The notes under the pieces were generated by a model. It was given only the letters and a program-made list of their open reading frames with translations. It had not been told where the DNA came from and did not search any database. A stretch of 64,000 nucleotides of DNA from Alteromonadales bacterium alter-6D02 (GTDB lineage Bacteria; Pseudomonadota; Gammaproteobacteria; Enterobacterales; Psychrobiaceae), in the NCBI GenBank assembly GCA_002835545.1, contig PIZK01000027.1, forward strand, positions 18,696 to 82,695, given 5' to 3'. The translations under genes and the position numbers were made by a program. This document shows, in pieces, positions 28,052 through 36,818 of the stretch; the stretch's first letter is position 1; the number at the start of each line of letters is the position of its first letter.

Positions 28052-28174
28052 TGTATATCCAAGCAGAGACTTTTTAATTAATTATGCGAATTTTATCATA
28101 TTAAACAGTTTATGACGTTAAATTTAATCCACTTGTGCGTATAATCAGCCTTTTTAAAATTTAGGCGATTCTCG

Positions 28175-28693
28175 ATGTCAAACTGCCAATTATCTGAGCA
28201 AGAGTTAGAAATTATTAAAACTCAATTAGGCCGTACACCACGCGGTATTGTAAAAATTGCTCATCAAACTCCTCAAGGTATTCCAACGGTACTTCAAACG
28301 CGTTCTTTAGTTGCTGATAAACCATTCCCAACAATGTATTGGTTATGTTCTAAAGATCTGCATAAAGCTATTAATGAGATTGAAACTTCAGGTTGGACTA
28401 AACTGATTGAGCAACGCATCCTTGAAGATGATGAATTGAGAGAGACGTTTTACAAAAACCATCAACAATATGTGAAAGCTAGATGGTTAGCCATGTTCCC
28501 TGAAGACAAGGCGCGCTTAGAAGCGCTAGGTTACATCGAGCTATTCGATAAATACGGTATCGGAGGCATTTCTCAATGGGACAAAGTTCGTTGTCTTCAT
28601 ATGCAGTATGCTCACCACCTATGTGGTGAGAACGTGATTGGCCAACTGATGGACCAAGAGTTCGAACTGAATAAATTGGCAATTAGTATCTAA
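28175..28693 (+). CDS. DUF501 family protein
   Basis: A 172-residue cytoplasmic protein with the DUF501 pattern: LGRTPRGIVKIAHQTPQGIP, then FPTMYWLCSKDLHKAINEIE, and KVRCLHMQYAHHLCGENVIG. Conserved Cys and His residues (C58, C139, H141, H146-147, C149) could bind a metal, but no biochemical role is established for the family. It converges on the channel gene. Confidence 0.88.
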   Translation: MSNCQLSEQELEIIKTQLGRTPRGIVKIAHQTPQGIPTVLQTRSLVADKPFPTMYWLCSKDLHKAINEIETSGWTKLIEQRILEDDELRETFYKNHQQYVKARWLAMFPEDKARLEALGYIELFDKYGIGGISQWDKVRCLHMQYAHHLCGENVIGQLMDQEFELNKLAISI

Positions 28694-28701
28694 TTATTTT
28701 A

Positions 28702-29343
28702 TTAATTACGATTATGCTGCCCACGGTATGAGGGCAGTGATAATCCCCAGATAATCGCTGCACTTCGAAGGGTTAATGCAGCGATAAAACCACCTGCCAC
28801 AGCAATATTTTCTCCAATACCCAACCAGTGCAAGCCCAGGTAAACCGACGCACCTACCACTGCGGTTGTTACATAAAGCTCACGACTTCCAAGGACTAAG
28901 TCATAACCACACAATACGTCTCGGAGAATACCACCAAAGGTTGCTGTAATGACTCCCATACAAACACAGATGAGTGGGGCTGCACCAATTTCTACAGCAA
29001 TTTGTGCGCCAGTGACGCAAAAGAGTGATAAACCAAGCGCATCCATCCAAATTAAGGCTTTTTTTCGTGAGTCTAATTTAGGTGCAATAAAAAAAGTGAT
29101 AAAGGACATCAGTAAGCACAGACCAACAAAAGTAGCATCAATTGTCCAATAAACGGGTAAGCGCCCGAGCAACACATCTCTGACAGTACCGCCTCCTAAT
29201 CCAGTGAGAGTACCAATCAACATGAAGCCTAAAATGTCCATGTGTTTACGGGCAGCATCAAGGGCACCTGAAACGGCAAACACTGCAATACCAAATAAAC
29301 CGAGCCAGTTAACAAGGGCTGACAACTCTAGAGATTCATACAT
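28702..29343 (-). CDS. TRIC/UPF0126-type membrane channel protein (YadS-like)
   Basis: A 213-residue inner-membrane protein with seven hydrophobic segments arranged as two repeats. Each repeat contains the family glycine motif: TGLGGGTVRDVLLGR near residue 48 and ATFGGILRDVLCG near 134. This identifies the UPF0126 family, whose members form trimeric intracellular cation channels or small-solute carriers. The substrate is not known. Confidence 0.9.
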   Translation of the reverse strand: MYESLELSALVNWLGLFGIAVFAVSGALDAARKHMDILGFMLIGTLTGLGGGTVRDVLLGRLPVYWTIDATFVGLCLLMSFITFFIAPKLDSRKKALIWMDALGLSLFCVTGAQIAVEIGAAPLICVCMGVITATFGGILRDVLCGYDLVLGSRELYVTTAVVGASVYLGLHWLGIGENIAVAGGFIAALTLRSAAIIWGLSLPSYRGQHNRN

Positions 29344-29447
29344 GTTAGTTAGAAGTTAAATAAAAAAGATAATAATAGCAACAGGATAAAAACGGAAGAA
29401 AAAACGGCAAAATTAATCAAGATTCTACTATCTTTGATGTGAATTTA

Positions 29448-29463
29448 TCATCCTTTAGAATGA
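29448..29463. promoter_or_regulatory. Candidate ped-regulon operator upstream of TonB receptor gene
   Basis: TCATCCT-TT-AGAATGA is an imperfect inverted heptamer with a 2-bp spacer. It resembles sites upstream of four other operons of the alcohol oxidation locus. A possible -10 (AATTAT, 29484-29489) would place the site about 40 bases upstream of the start. This is inference from shared sequence. Confidence 0.55.
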
Positions 29464-29567
29464 GTACCCATGTCTAACAGACAAATTATGTCATTCGATG
29501 AATACTTAGTAACAATAGCAAATGATCTATTTGTTTTTACTAATGTTATAGAAACTAAGGAAGTCGA

Positions 29568-31946
29568 ATGTTCTACCTCACAGTGCTGGCAACAGCAATG
29601 AATGTTGCAATGAATACGCCACCGACGCCAGGGGCACAAACCCCAGCACAAGAAGTCATCAAAGTGACTGGTCAAACCCCGTTAACAAATGACCAACAAG
29701 GTCCTTACCTTCTTGGCGTGGCGCAAAAGATAACCGCTGAAGAGATTGAACGTTCAAACGCAAAAACACTGACACAACAATTAAAGAATACGCTCGTTAG
29801 CGTAAATATTAATGATGTTCAAAACAACCCGTTCCAGCCTGATGTTCAATACCGTGGATTTACTGCCTCACCATTGTTAGGCTTACCGCAAGGTATATCT
29901 GTCTATCTAGATGGCATCCGCTTTAACGAACCTTTTGGTGACACCGTTAACTGGGATCTGATTGCACTAACCGCCATTGATAATGTTACTTTATACTCAG
30001 GATCGAACCCTGTTTTTGGTCAAAACACCCTGGGCGGCGCTTTAGCTTTATCTGTTAAAGATGGTTTCACTTATGATGGTCATGAATTATCGGCGCAAGC
30101 GGGTAGCTTTGGAGAGAAACAGCTTAATGTGCAAAGTGGTGGTACGAGTGGAAATTGGGGCTACTACCTTAACCTAAACCATTATGAAGAAGATGGTTGG
30201 CGAGATGGCTCTCCAAGTGAGGTAAAGCAATACTTAGCAAACCTCAGCTATAAAACAGATGATTTAACCGCTGATTTATTGTTTGCAACCAACAATAATA
30301 CCATGATCGGTAATGGTACTGTGCCAATCGAACTGCTTGAGCAGGAGTCTTCAACAGCAATCTACACACAGCCGGATCAAACGAAGACCAACTTGAACAT
30401 GCTTGGCTTGAATATCACGGCAGCGTTAACAGAGGATTCTTCATTGGCGGTCAATGCATATTATCGCAAAAATGAAATCAGCAGCATTAATGGCGATGAC
30501 AGTGACTATGATGAATGTGAATTTGGAACAGCTGTTACACTATGTGAAGGTGAAGACGACGATGATGATGAAATCGATGGTATTGAGTCACACGGCGATG
30601 ACGATGATGAGGGTGAAGAGATAGAGCCTGTTCACTTTGTTGGCTATAACGAAGGACAGTATTTATCAGACATCATGCCAGCACTCGATGCTGATGATAT
30701 AGACGGTACTTATAATACGGGGGCCACTGATAATGAAAGCTTTGGCTTTAGTGCGCAATTAGTTACCCAATGGGGTAATGGCCATGAATTAATTATTGGT
30801 GGTGGTGCAGATAAAGCTGATATCTCATTTGCAAGTGACACGCAATTTGCTATTTTACATAATGATACAGCAGAAGATGACCGAAGCGTTACACCGATAC
30901 CCGGCCTGTTTGATCAAGAATCAACGGTTCGTTTAGATACTGAGACTACACAGTATTATTTTTATCTAGCCAACCGTTTTAAATTAGCTTCTGATTTACA
31001 TTTAGACATTGCTGGTCGTTATCATGACTCAAACATCCTGATGAATGATTTAATTGACGACGGTGAAGGCTCTTTAGATGGTGATCATGATTTCTCACGT
31101 TTTAATCCTGCGATTGGTTTAAGCTACCAAATCTCACCACAATTGACGGCTAAATTAAGCTACAGTGAGTCATCTCGTAACCCTAGTCCAGCAGAGTTGA
31201 GCTGTGCCGACGAAGACGATCCTTGTAAGCTACCTAATGGTTTTGTTTCAGATCCTCCGCTAAAACAGGTAGTGGTAAACACCGTTGAATTGAGTTTATT
31301 GGGTAAAGACGATAATTTAAATTATGGAGTAACGTTCTTTAGTACACAAAGCCAAGACGATATCATCTTTCAACAAGCCGGAGAGCACCCAGCTCGCGGT
31401 TACTTTGTCAATATTGATGAAACACAGCGTCGTGGTGTCGAGCTATCTGCAAGCTATCGCGGTGAGAGCTTTGATATTACCTCAAGCTATAACTATCTAG
31501 ATGCGACATTTGAATCTCCATTTGTTTCATTTAGCCCAGTTAATCCGTTAGGACCAAACCGTCAAGTGAGTCCAGGTGATACAATACCTGGGCAACCTCA
31601 GCATCAAATCAAATTAATTGGTCAATACCAAGCAACTGAAAGTTTCGATATTGGTTCTGAGCTTAGTTATGCATCTGAAAGCTATTATCGTGGAGATGAG
31701 GCTAACGAGAACCAGCAAATTGGTTCACATACCGTGGTTAATTTATTTGCAAATTATCAAATTACCCAACAACTCGCGTTAGAATTACGGGTTGATAATG
31801 TGTTTGATCGCCAATACTTCACTTTTGGCGCATACGGTGAAGCAGATGAAGTATTAGAAAATGTCTACCCTGATATTGAAGACCCGTATTTTGTTGGACC
31901 AGCAAAACCAAGGTCAGTATCTGTAGAATTAAGCTACCAGTTCTAA
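29568..31946 (+). CDS. TonB-dependent outer-membrane receptor with acidic loop
   Basis: An outer-membrane gated transporter of 792 residues. A possible TonB box (QEVIKVTG) lies at residues 28-35. The plug contains PDVQYRGFTASPLLG, GISVYLDGIRFNEPFGD and GQNTLGGALALSV. The barrel ends in the aromatic SVELSYQF. Residues 309-354 form an insertion with 24 Asp or Glu and two Cys (317, 326), probably an extracellular loop. The start ATG has AAGGA upstream and an in-frame stop just before it, so it cannot extend. The N-terminus lacks basic residues, which is unusual for a signal peptide. Its place beside the ped genes and its shared operator suggest uptake of a metal, metal complex or PQQ for the alcohol dehydrogenase; the substrate is inference. 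Confidence 0.88.
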   Translation: MFYLTVLATAMNVAMNTPPTPGAQTPAQEVIKVTGQTPLTNDQQGPYLLGVAQKITAEEIERSNAKTLTQQLKNTLVSVNINDVQNNPFQPDVQYRGFTASPLLGLPQGISVYLDGIRFNEPFGDTVNWDLIALTAIDNVTLYSGSNPVFGQNTLGGALALSVKDGFTYDGHELSAQAGSFGEKQLNVQSGGTSGNWGYYLNLNHYEEDGWRDGSPSEVKQYLANLSYKTDDLTADLLFATNNNTMIGNGTVPIELLEQESSTAIYTQPDQTKTNLNMLGLNITAALTEDSSLAVNAYYRKNEISSINGDDSDYDECEFGTAVTLCEGEDDDDDEIDGIESHGDDDDEGEEIEPVHFVGYNEGQYLSDIMPALDADDIDGTYNTGATDNESFGFSAQLVTQWGNGHELIIGGGADKADISFASDTQFAILHNDTAEDDRSVTPIPGLFDQESTVRLDTETTQYYFYLANRFKLASDLHLDIAGRYHDSNILMNDLIDDGEGSLDGDHDFSRFNPAIGLSYQISPQLTAKLSYSESSRNPSPAELSCADEDDPCKLPNGFVSDPPLKQVVVNTVELSLLGKDDNLNYGVTFFSTQSQDDIIFQQAGEHPARGYFVNIDETQRRGVELSASYRGESFDITSSYNYLDATFESPFVSFSPVNPLGPNRQVSPGDTIPGQPQHQIKLIGQYQATESFDIGSELSYASESYYRGDEANENQQIGSHTVVNLFANYQITQQLALELRVDNVFDRQYFTFGAYGEADEVLENVYPDIEDPYFVGPAKPRSVSVELSYQF

Positions 31947-31966
31947 TATTAATTAATAATTTACTC

Positions 31967-32002
31967 AAAGGCATAAAGCAGTGATGTTTTATGCCTTTTT
32001 TT
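31967..32002 (+). terminator. Intrinsic terminator after the receptor gene
   Basis: AAAGGCATAAA and TTTATGCCTTT pair around a 10-base loop and end in Ts. Confidence 0.88.
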
Positions 32003-32329
32003 GTTTTTACGCAGCTATCATTGGTTAATCTGGTGAAATGTGATTAGGGTATGAATGAAAGTGGTAAGCGTAATGGCGAGCATTTCTAACCATCATTGAG
32101 GTTAGTGGGAGAAGATCAGATCATTCATTTAGAGAGGCATCCGCGACCTAATTTGACAAGGGTTAAATCTGCTTATAAATAGGAAATCGTACGAGAGACC
32201 TATTCACTTCTACAATCCTAATTTAATTAAACGATTAACTGCTCAAAGATAAGATTAAAAAAGACATAGAAACATGGGATACCTTCAGGGCAGTGACATT
32301 AAGTGTCAAGCCCTGAAAAAGCTTGATGA
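32003..32329. other. Gene-free stretch between receptor terminator and pedC-like gene
   Basis: I find no open frame with coding character here. The only clear structure is the nested hairpin at 32284-32317, next to the end of the permease gene. Confidence 0.6.
32284..32317. repeat. Nested perfect stem-loop after the pedC-like gene
   Basis: The outer arms TTCAGGGC/GCCCTGAA enclose an inner TGACA-TTAAG-TGTCA stem. On the minus strand it lies 12 bases past the permease stop, but Ts precede rather than follow it. On the plus strand it is followed by five As. It may be a processed mRNA end or a binding site rather than a simple terminator. Confidence 0.6.
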
Positions 32330-33118
32330 CTACCGTCTACCACCTGATTTAGGACTAAAGCTTGCAAGAGCAAGGACAACAACAACGCAAGTGATTGGGA
32401 TTAACACCATCAAAGTATCGGTATTAGCCTGCTCGTAGAGAGCGAACCGTAATAACTCGACACAGTAACTAAACGGATTGTAATGACAAATCCAGTATAA
32501 CCACAAACTAGCTTCTTTCATTTTCCATAAAGGGTAAAGCGCACTGGATAGAAAAAACATTGGAAAAATAACAAAGTTCATCACGCCAGCAAAATTCTCT
32601 AATTGCTTAATGAGGTTTGATAGCATAAGCCCTAAAGCACCCAAAAATAGTGCAATTAAAAAGACAGCAGGGATAGCTGTTATATAACCCATAAAATCGA
32701 TTTCAACATCGACCAATTGGGCAAGTGCTAAAAAGATGTAGACTTGGATTAATGATAACAGCGCGGTCGCAAAGACCTTACAGAACAGCAAAAAAGGGCG
32801 GGGCAGTGGACTCATTAGTAAAACTTTCATACTTCCCATTTCTCTGTCATAGACCATAGACAGTGAGCTTTGCATTCCATTGAACAAGATAATCATGCAA
32901 CACAAACCAGGTGTAATGTAAGTTTGATAGGTAATATAAGTTCCATAAGGCTCCATGATGGAAACACCAAGCGCAGCCCTAAAACCAGCAGCAAAGACGA
33001 CAAGCCAAAGCAGCGGTCTGATTAACGCACTGAGTAATCTGGTGCGTTGTTGGAAAAAACGGTGCAATTCACGTGATACGATCCCAAGAAAAGCGACATA
33101 GTAATGTGACAGGTTCAT
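32330..33118 (-). CDS. pedC: ABC-2 type permease of the PQQ-alcohol dehydrogenase locus (PedC-like)
   Basis: A 262-residue inner-membrane permease with about six membrane segments and ABC-2 features (ARRLLS-like RTRLLSALIRPLLWL near residue 25, MSSLSMVYDREMGSM-like SSLSMVYDREMGSMKVLL near 85). It follows the ATPase gene by 14 bases in an operon with a beta-propeller and a binding protein. This set equals the PQQ-dependent alcohol dehydrogenase-associated ABC system (PedABC in Pseudomonas putida). That system has been linked to high-affinity lanthanide uptake. The same role here is inferred from context. Confidence 0.87.
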   Translation of the reverse strand: MNLSHYYVAFLGIVSRELHRFFQQRTRLLSALIRPLLWLVVFAAGFRAALGVSIMEPYGTYITYQTYITPGLCCMIILFNGMQSSLSMVYDREMGSMKVLLMSPLPRPFLLFCKVFATALLSLIQVYIFLALAQLVDVEIDFMGYITAIPAVFLIALFLGALGLMLSNLIKQLENFAGVMNFVIFPMFFLSSALYPLWKMKEASLWLYWICHYNPFSYCVELLRFALYEQANTDTLMVLIPITCVVVVLALASFSPKSGGRR

Positions 33119-33132
33119 ATAAAGCTCATTTG

Positions 33133-33873
33133 CTATATTTTATTGAATGCAAAAGCATCGGTTAACGCTGCGTATAATGCTTGCACATCATTCACTGCAT
33201 ACTGGGCTAAAAGTGTTGAGACTTGGCCTTGCTGTGCTACTCGCCCTTGGTTAAGCATGATCAAATAATCACTTGCGTTAATTTCATCAAGTAAATGTGT
33301 TGTCCAGAGCACAGCTAAACCCTCTTGCCTTACACATTGACGTAAGTAGTTGATGATCATGTGGCGACTTGGGTTATCAAGACCCACACTGGCCTCATCA
33401 AGTAAGAGTACTTTTGGTTTATGTAATAATGCTCTGACTAGCTCAACACGACGCCTATGACCGCCATTTAAACTTCGCACTTTGTCACCTAAACGAGATG
33501 ATAGTTCAAACTCTTCAAGTAACGGCATAACGTTAGACAGGGATTGTTTTGCACTTAACCCATGTAAAGCGCCGTGATATACCAAATTTTGTTTAATTGA
33601 TAAGTCCAAATCTAGGGTTGATTGTTGAAAAACAACCCCGAACAATCGCATTACTTTCGCAGTTTCTTTTTCAAGGTCAAAGCCATCGCAAAGAATGTTC
33701 CCGGAATCGACTTTAGTTAATCTAGTTAACAAGGAAATCAGAGTACTTTTACCCGCTCCGTTAGGGCCAAGTAATACATTGAAACCAGGCTTGATCGCAA
33801 AGGTTACTTTATCTAGGGCCTTTTTCGGACCATAATTGAAACTAATTTGATTGATTTCAAGTGTTGCAGTCAT
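33133..33873 (-). CDS. pedB: ABC transporter ATPase of the PQQ-alcohol dehydrogenase locus (PedB-like)
   Basis: A 246-residue cytoplasmic ATPase. Walker A is GPNGAGKST near residue 38, the Q-loop is in VVFQQSTLDLDLS, the signature is the variant LNGGHRRRVELVRAL, and Walker B is VLLLDEASVGLD followed by the H-loop in TTHLLDEI. The LNGGH signature in place of LSGGQ is a feature of ABC-2/ped-type exporter-like ATPases. It should power the neighbouring permease. Genes are spaced by 14 bases on both sides, implying one operon. Confidence 0.9.
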   Translation of the reverse strand: MTATLEINQISFNYGPKKALDKVTFAIKPGFNVLLGPNGAGKSTLISLLTRLTKVDSGNILCDGFDLEKETAKVMRLFGVVFQQSTLDLDLSIKQNLVYHGALHGLSAKQSLSNVMPLLEEFELSSRLGDKVRSLNGGHRRRVELVRALLHKPKVLLLDEASVGLDNPSRHMIINYLRQCVRQEGLAVLWTTHLLDEINASDYLIMLNQGRVAQQGQVSTLLAQYAVNDVQALYAALTDAFAFNKI

Positions 33874-33887
33874 CTAAGTTCACCCCG

Positions 33888-34886
33888 TTATTTGCTTAGT
33901 TGACGGATTGCCACACCCCAAGGATAACGACCTACTTTGACAGAGCGAATAACCTTCTGCTTGGCTGTATCTATAACCGAAACATCGCCACTAACCCCAT
34001 TCGTTGTCAGTAATAAAGACTGATCATGATTAAATGCAAGTTGCCAGACCCGACGGCCTACTAGGAGGTACTTAGTGACTTCTTGTGATTTAGTATCGAT
34101 GATAGCGACATGGTTCGCTGGACCTAACGCAACATAAACAAAACGCTCGTTAGCCGTTAATTTAATCCCAACAGGTTGAATTCTATCTTTATGAATACCG
34201 TTAAGAGCAAAGTTGAATTTTTTAATAATTTTTTTGCTTGCGACATCAATTAACGAAACTGTACCACCAATCTCCGAGCTGACCCATAATTGAGAACCAT
34301 CTTTGGTAAACTCTGCAGCACGAGGGCGCGAATCAACAAGTGTATTGGCAATATTAGTGTTTGTTTTGGTCTCTATCCAATGCACCATGTTAGTGGTCTC
34401 GGAGGTCACAATAGCAAGACTTCCATCTGGGCTTACAGCCAAGCCTTCAGGTTCTACACCAACGTCAACCTGACCAATAACACTACGTGATTCAATGTCA
34501 ATGATAGTCATCAATGCATCATCTTCATTGGCAGTATAGATTATCTTACCATGTGGGTGTAATGCGATAGTCTCAGGGTCAGCGCCAGAGGGCAGCTCTC
34601 CAATAACTTGATCTGTCGCTAAATCAAGAATTTGTACGGTATCTGAATCACTAGCGCAAATATAAGCGAGAGTTTGCTCTTTATTGAAAATAATTCCCCT
34701 AGGACGAAGACCAACTGGGATTTCTTTAACCACATCTAAACTAGCAAGATCAATTACTGAAATGTTGTTATCTTTTTCATTAGTGACATAAGCTAGCTCG
34801 GCACTGTGGGCTGCAAAGCTTAATAAGGCAAGCGCAAGACAACCAGATAATTTAGTTGTAATAGTATGTGAGATTTTATTAATCAT
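33888..34886 (-). CDS. Periplasmic YVTN beta-propeller protein of PQQ-dependent catabolism
   Basis: A secreted protein of 332 residues with a signal peptide (cleavage after AAHSA) and seven repeated blades of the YVTN type, for example ELAYVTNEKDNNISVIDL and RPRGIIFNKEQTLAYI. It matches the beta-propeller family that accompanies PQQ-dependent alcohol dehydrogenase ABC clusters. I chose ATG 34886, which has AAGGA 9 bases upstream; a TTG at 34907 in the same frame would overlap the preceding gene. Its molecular role is not known; metal or protein binding in the periplasm is possible. Confidence 0.87.
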   Translation of the reverse strand: MINKISHTITTKLSGCLALALLSFAAHSAELAYVTNEKDNNISVIDLASLDVVKEIPVGLRPRGIIFNKEQTLAYICASDSDTVQILDLATDQVIGELPSGADPETIALHPHGKIIYTANEDDALMTIIDIESRSVIGQVDVGVEPEGLAVSPDGSLAIVTSETTNMVHWIETKTNTNIANTLVDSRPRAAEFTKDGSQLWVSSEIGGTVSLIDVASKKIIKKFNFALNGIHKDRIQPVGIKLTANERFVYVALGPANHVAIIDTKSQEVTKYLLVGRRVWQLAFNHDQSLLLTTNGVSGDVSVIDTAKQKVIRSVKVGRYPWGVAIRQLSK

Positions 34887-34897
34887 TGAGGGAGTCC

Positions 34898-36130
34898 TTA
34901 TTGACAAGTAGATTCTTTGTGATCGAAACCGAGTGTGTCAAGTTCCGTGACCGGGTGCAACATTCCTGCTTGTGGTGACTGCGAAATAAGTGCATTAGGT
35001 TGAACAAGTGCTATTGGCATACGAAGTTGCTGGCTCCACGGACGGTATGAGAGTTTTCTACCTAAATACGCCGCCAATTCAAATTGATCTGATTTAATAT
35101 GCCCCAATAACTTTGCAGGATCTGCTGAATTAGTTTTTGTAAGGGCTGATGCTAAAGTACGAATAGCCAAGTATCCGCTAAAGTCGACTTCATTCATTGC
35201 TCTATTAGCAAGTTTAATAAAACGGTTTTGTAATTGCGTTGCTCCCCATTGTTCGATATTGCGATGCCAACCTAATGCTTCTAGCCCAGCAGAGCCAATC
35301 ACAGGGCGCGGTAGGTAGGTATTAAATGGTAAATATTGAGCAAAGTCTTTATGTTTATCAGCGACAAATACAACATCATAATCTTTTCTTGTCTGGGTAA
35401 ATAAAGGCATCTCTGCCCCGGCGCTACGACGTAAATCTGAATCAAAGTCCCAAGTTTTCTCTTTAATTAATTTGATCCCATAACGTTTTGCTGCACGTTT
35501 AAATGAACCTGTTAATTGCTTATCTTCTTCACGTTGACCTGTAACAACGAGCACGTCATTAAAGCGCCTTTTCAACAACCATTGAGCAAGGGCATCATTC
35601 TTCATTGCGTAACTCGCAATGGTGTGTAACGTGTTGCTACTGCATTGTTGTTGTCGAAAAAAGTCATCTTGAAGGTTTATATTAAATAATATAACGGGCT
35701 TATCGCTTGCCCATTCTCTGGCAAGCTTTAAGCTGGCACGAGATAACTCGACTACAAAAAAACGACTACCTTGACTAAATTGCTGCTCTAAAGTAGAGAT
35801 GATAGTTTGAGGTGTACTTATATCAACTTTATTTAATACTATCTTCTGATTTAAGAACTTGCCGGTGGTATTAGAATCATTAACGCCAAGTGTTGAACCC
35901 ATAAAGCCACTGTCACTAGCAGGTTTAACCAAATTTGACAGCGTCGCGATAACAGGCTGTTTTTCTTTGATATAATCGACATCAAGGACGAGTTGTTCAG
36001 CAGAGATAGGGATCAAAACAGATAAAACGGTTACGCACAGCGATGTTAATTTCGCAGGCTTGAATAAAATAGATAGTTTAGGCGCTGGTATAGCTGTAAA
36101 TTTGGCTGCAAATTGTTGAAAATATTTCAT
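34898..36130 (-). CDS. pedA: ABC substrate-binding protein of the PQQ-alcohol dehydrogenase locus (PedA-like)
   Basis: A 410-residue exported protein; the signal segment is the hydrophobic stretch at about residues 29-44. The mature part has a type I periplasmic binding fold related to branched-chain amino-acid receptors, with DVVFVADKHKDFAQYLP and PVIGSAGLEALGWHRN. Similar proteins are annotated as the binding component of PQQ-dependent alcohol dehydrogenase ABC systems. It heads the minus-strand operon, divergent from pedF, with a perfect candidate operator between. The ligand is not known; lanthanide or a lanthanide complex is an inference from Pseudomonas PedA work. Confidence 0.85.
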   Translation of the reverse strand: MKYFQQFAAKFTAIPAPKLSILFKPAKLTSLCVTVLSVLIPISAEQLVLDVDYIKEKQPVIATLSNLVKPASDSGFMGSTLGVNDSNTTGKFLNQKIVLNKVDISTPQTIISTLEQQFSQGSRFFVVELSRASLKLAREWASDKPVILFNINLQDDFFRQQQCSSNTLHTIASYAMKNDALAQWLLKRRFNDVLVVTGQREEDKQLTGSFKRAAKRYGIKLIKEKTWDFDSDLRRSAGAEMPLFTQTRKDYDVVFVADKHKDFAQYLPFNTYLPRPVIGSAGLEALGWHRNIEQWGATQLQNRFIKLANRAMNEVDFSGYLAIRTLASALTKTNSADPAKLLGHIKSDQFELAAYLGRKLSYRPWSQQLRMPIALVQPNALISQSPQAGMLHPVTELDTLGFDHKESTCQ

Positions 36131-36276
36131 ATTATTTTTACTGTTCTAATTTTACATAAGCCGTAGCATATAATTAAAATGTGTTCTTTTGAAGAGTAGG
36201 TTATTTCATTAATTAAGGTTAAGTGGTTGATATATATACATTACGATGAGCTGCGCTGTTACTTTCAGTGTATTTT

Positions 36277-36292
36277 TCATCCTAAAGGATGA
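36277..36292. promoter_or_regulatory. Perfect candidate ped-regulon operator (pedA/pedF divergent region)
   Basis: TCATCCT-AA-AGGATGA is a perfect 7-2-7 inverted repeat. A possible pedF -10 (AATAAA, 36314-36319) places its centre about 41 bases upstream of the start. It could serve both divergent operons. Confidence 0.62.
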
Positions 36293-36377
36293 CTTTCAAC
36301 CGAGCTAAAGTGGAATAAACAAGATTGCCGAGTACTTTTACAATGATCCTATTAAAAATATTAAAAGGTATTCGGTA

Positions 36378-36818
36378 ATGAACAAGTCGTCACTAAAAAA
36401 CAAAATATTTGCAGCTATGATCTGTGCAACACCATTTTTAGCATCAGCACACGGTGATGTAACGCCTCAATCGATTGATACATCGACTATCCCACAATTA
36501 GGGACAGAGTGGGAAGAAACTAACCCTTACCGTGACCAAACAGGAAAAATGTTAGACGAAATTACTCGCATTGGTTCATCTGCTTACACGCAAAACTGTG
36601 CACGTTGTCATGGCTTGGAAGGTATTTCTGGAGGAATCGCACCTGACCTAAGAATGTTACCAGCAGACTATGATGGCGATGAATGGTTCGTTTACCGTGT
36701 TCAAAACGGTGCTGTACGAAATGGTGCTGTTTATATGCCTAAAATGTCAGAACACCTTAGTCAAGAAGCACTTTGGGCAATTAGAACTTGGTTAGAGTCT
36801 GTAAGTGTTGCAGAGTAG
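36378..36818 (+). CDS. pedF: Cytochrome c-550, PedF-like
   Basis: The periplasmic electron acceptor for the PQQ alcohol dehydrogenase. The 146 residues have a signal peptide ending in FLASA, followed by HGDVTPQSID, which is strongly conserved in PedF. The single haem site is CARCH near residue 76, and Met candidates are in YMPKMSEH. The gene is first in an operon with the PedG-like protein, overlapping it by 14 bases. Confidence 0.92.
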   Translation: MNKSSLKNKIFAAMICATPFLASAHGDVTPQSIDTSTIPQLGTEWEETNPYRDQTGKMLDEITRIGSSAYTQNCARCHGLEGISGGIAPDLRMLPADYDGDEWFVYRVQNGAVRNGAVYMPKMSEHLSQEALWAIRTWLESVSVAE

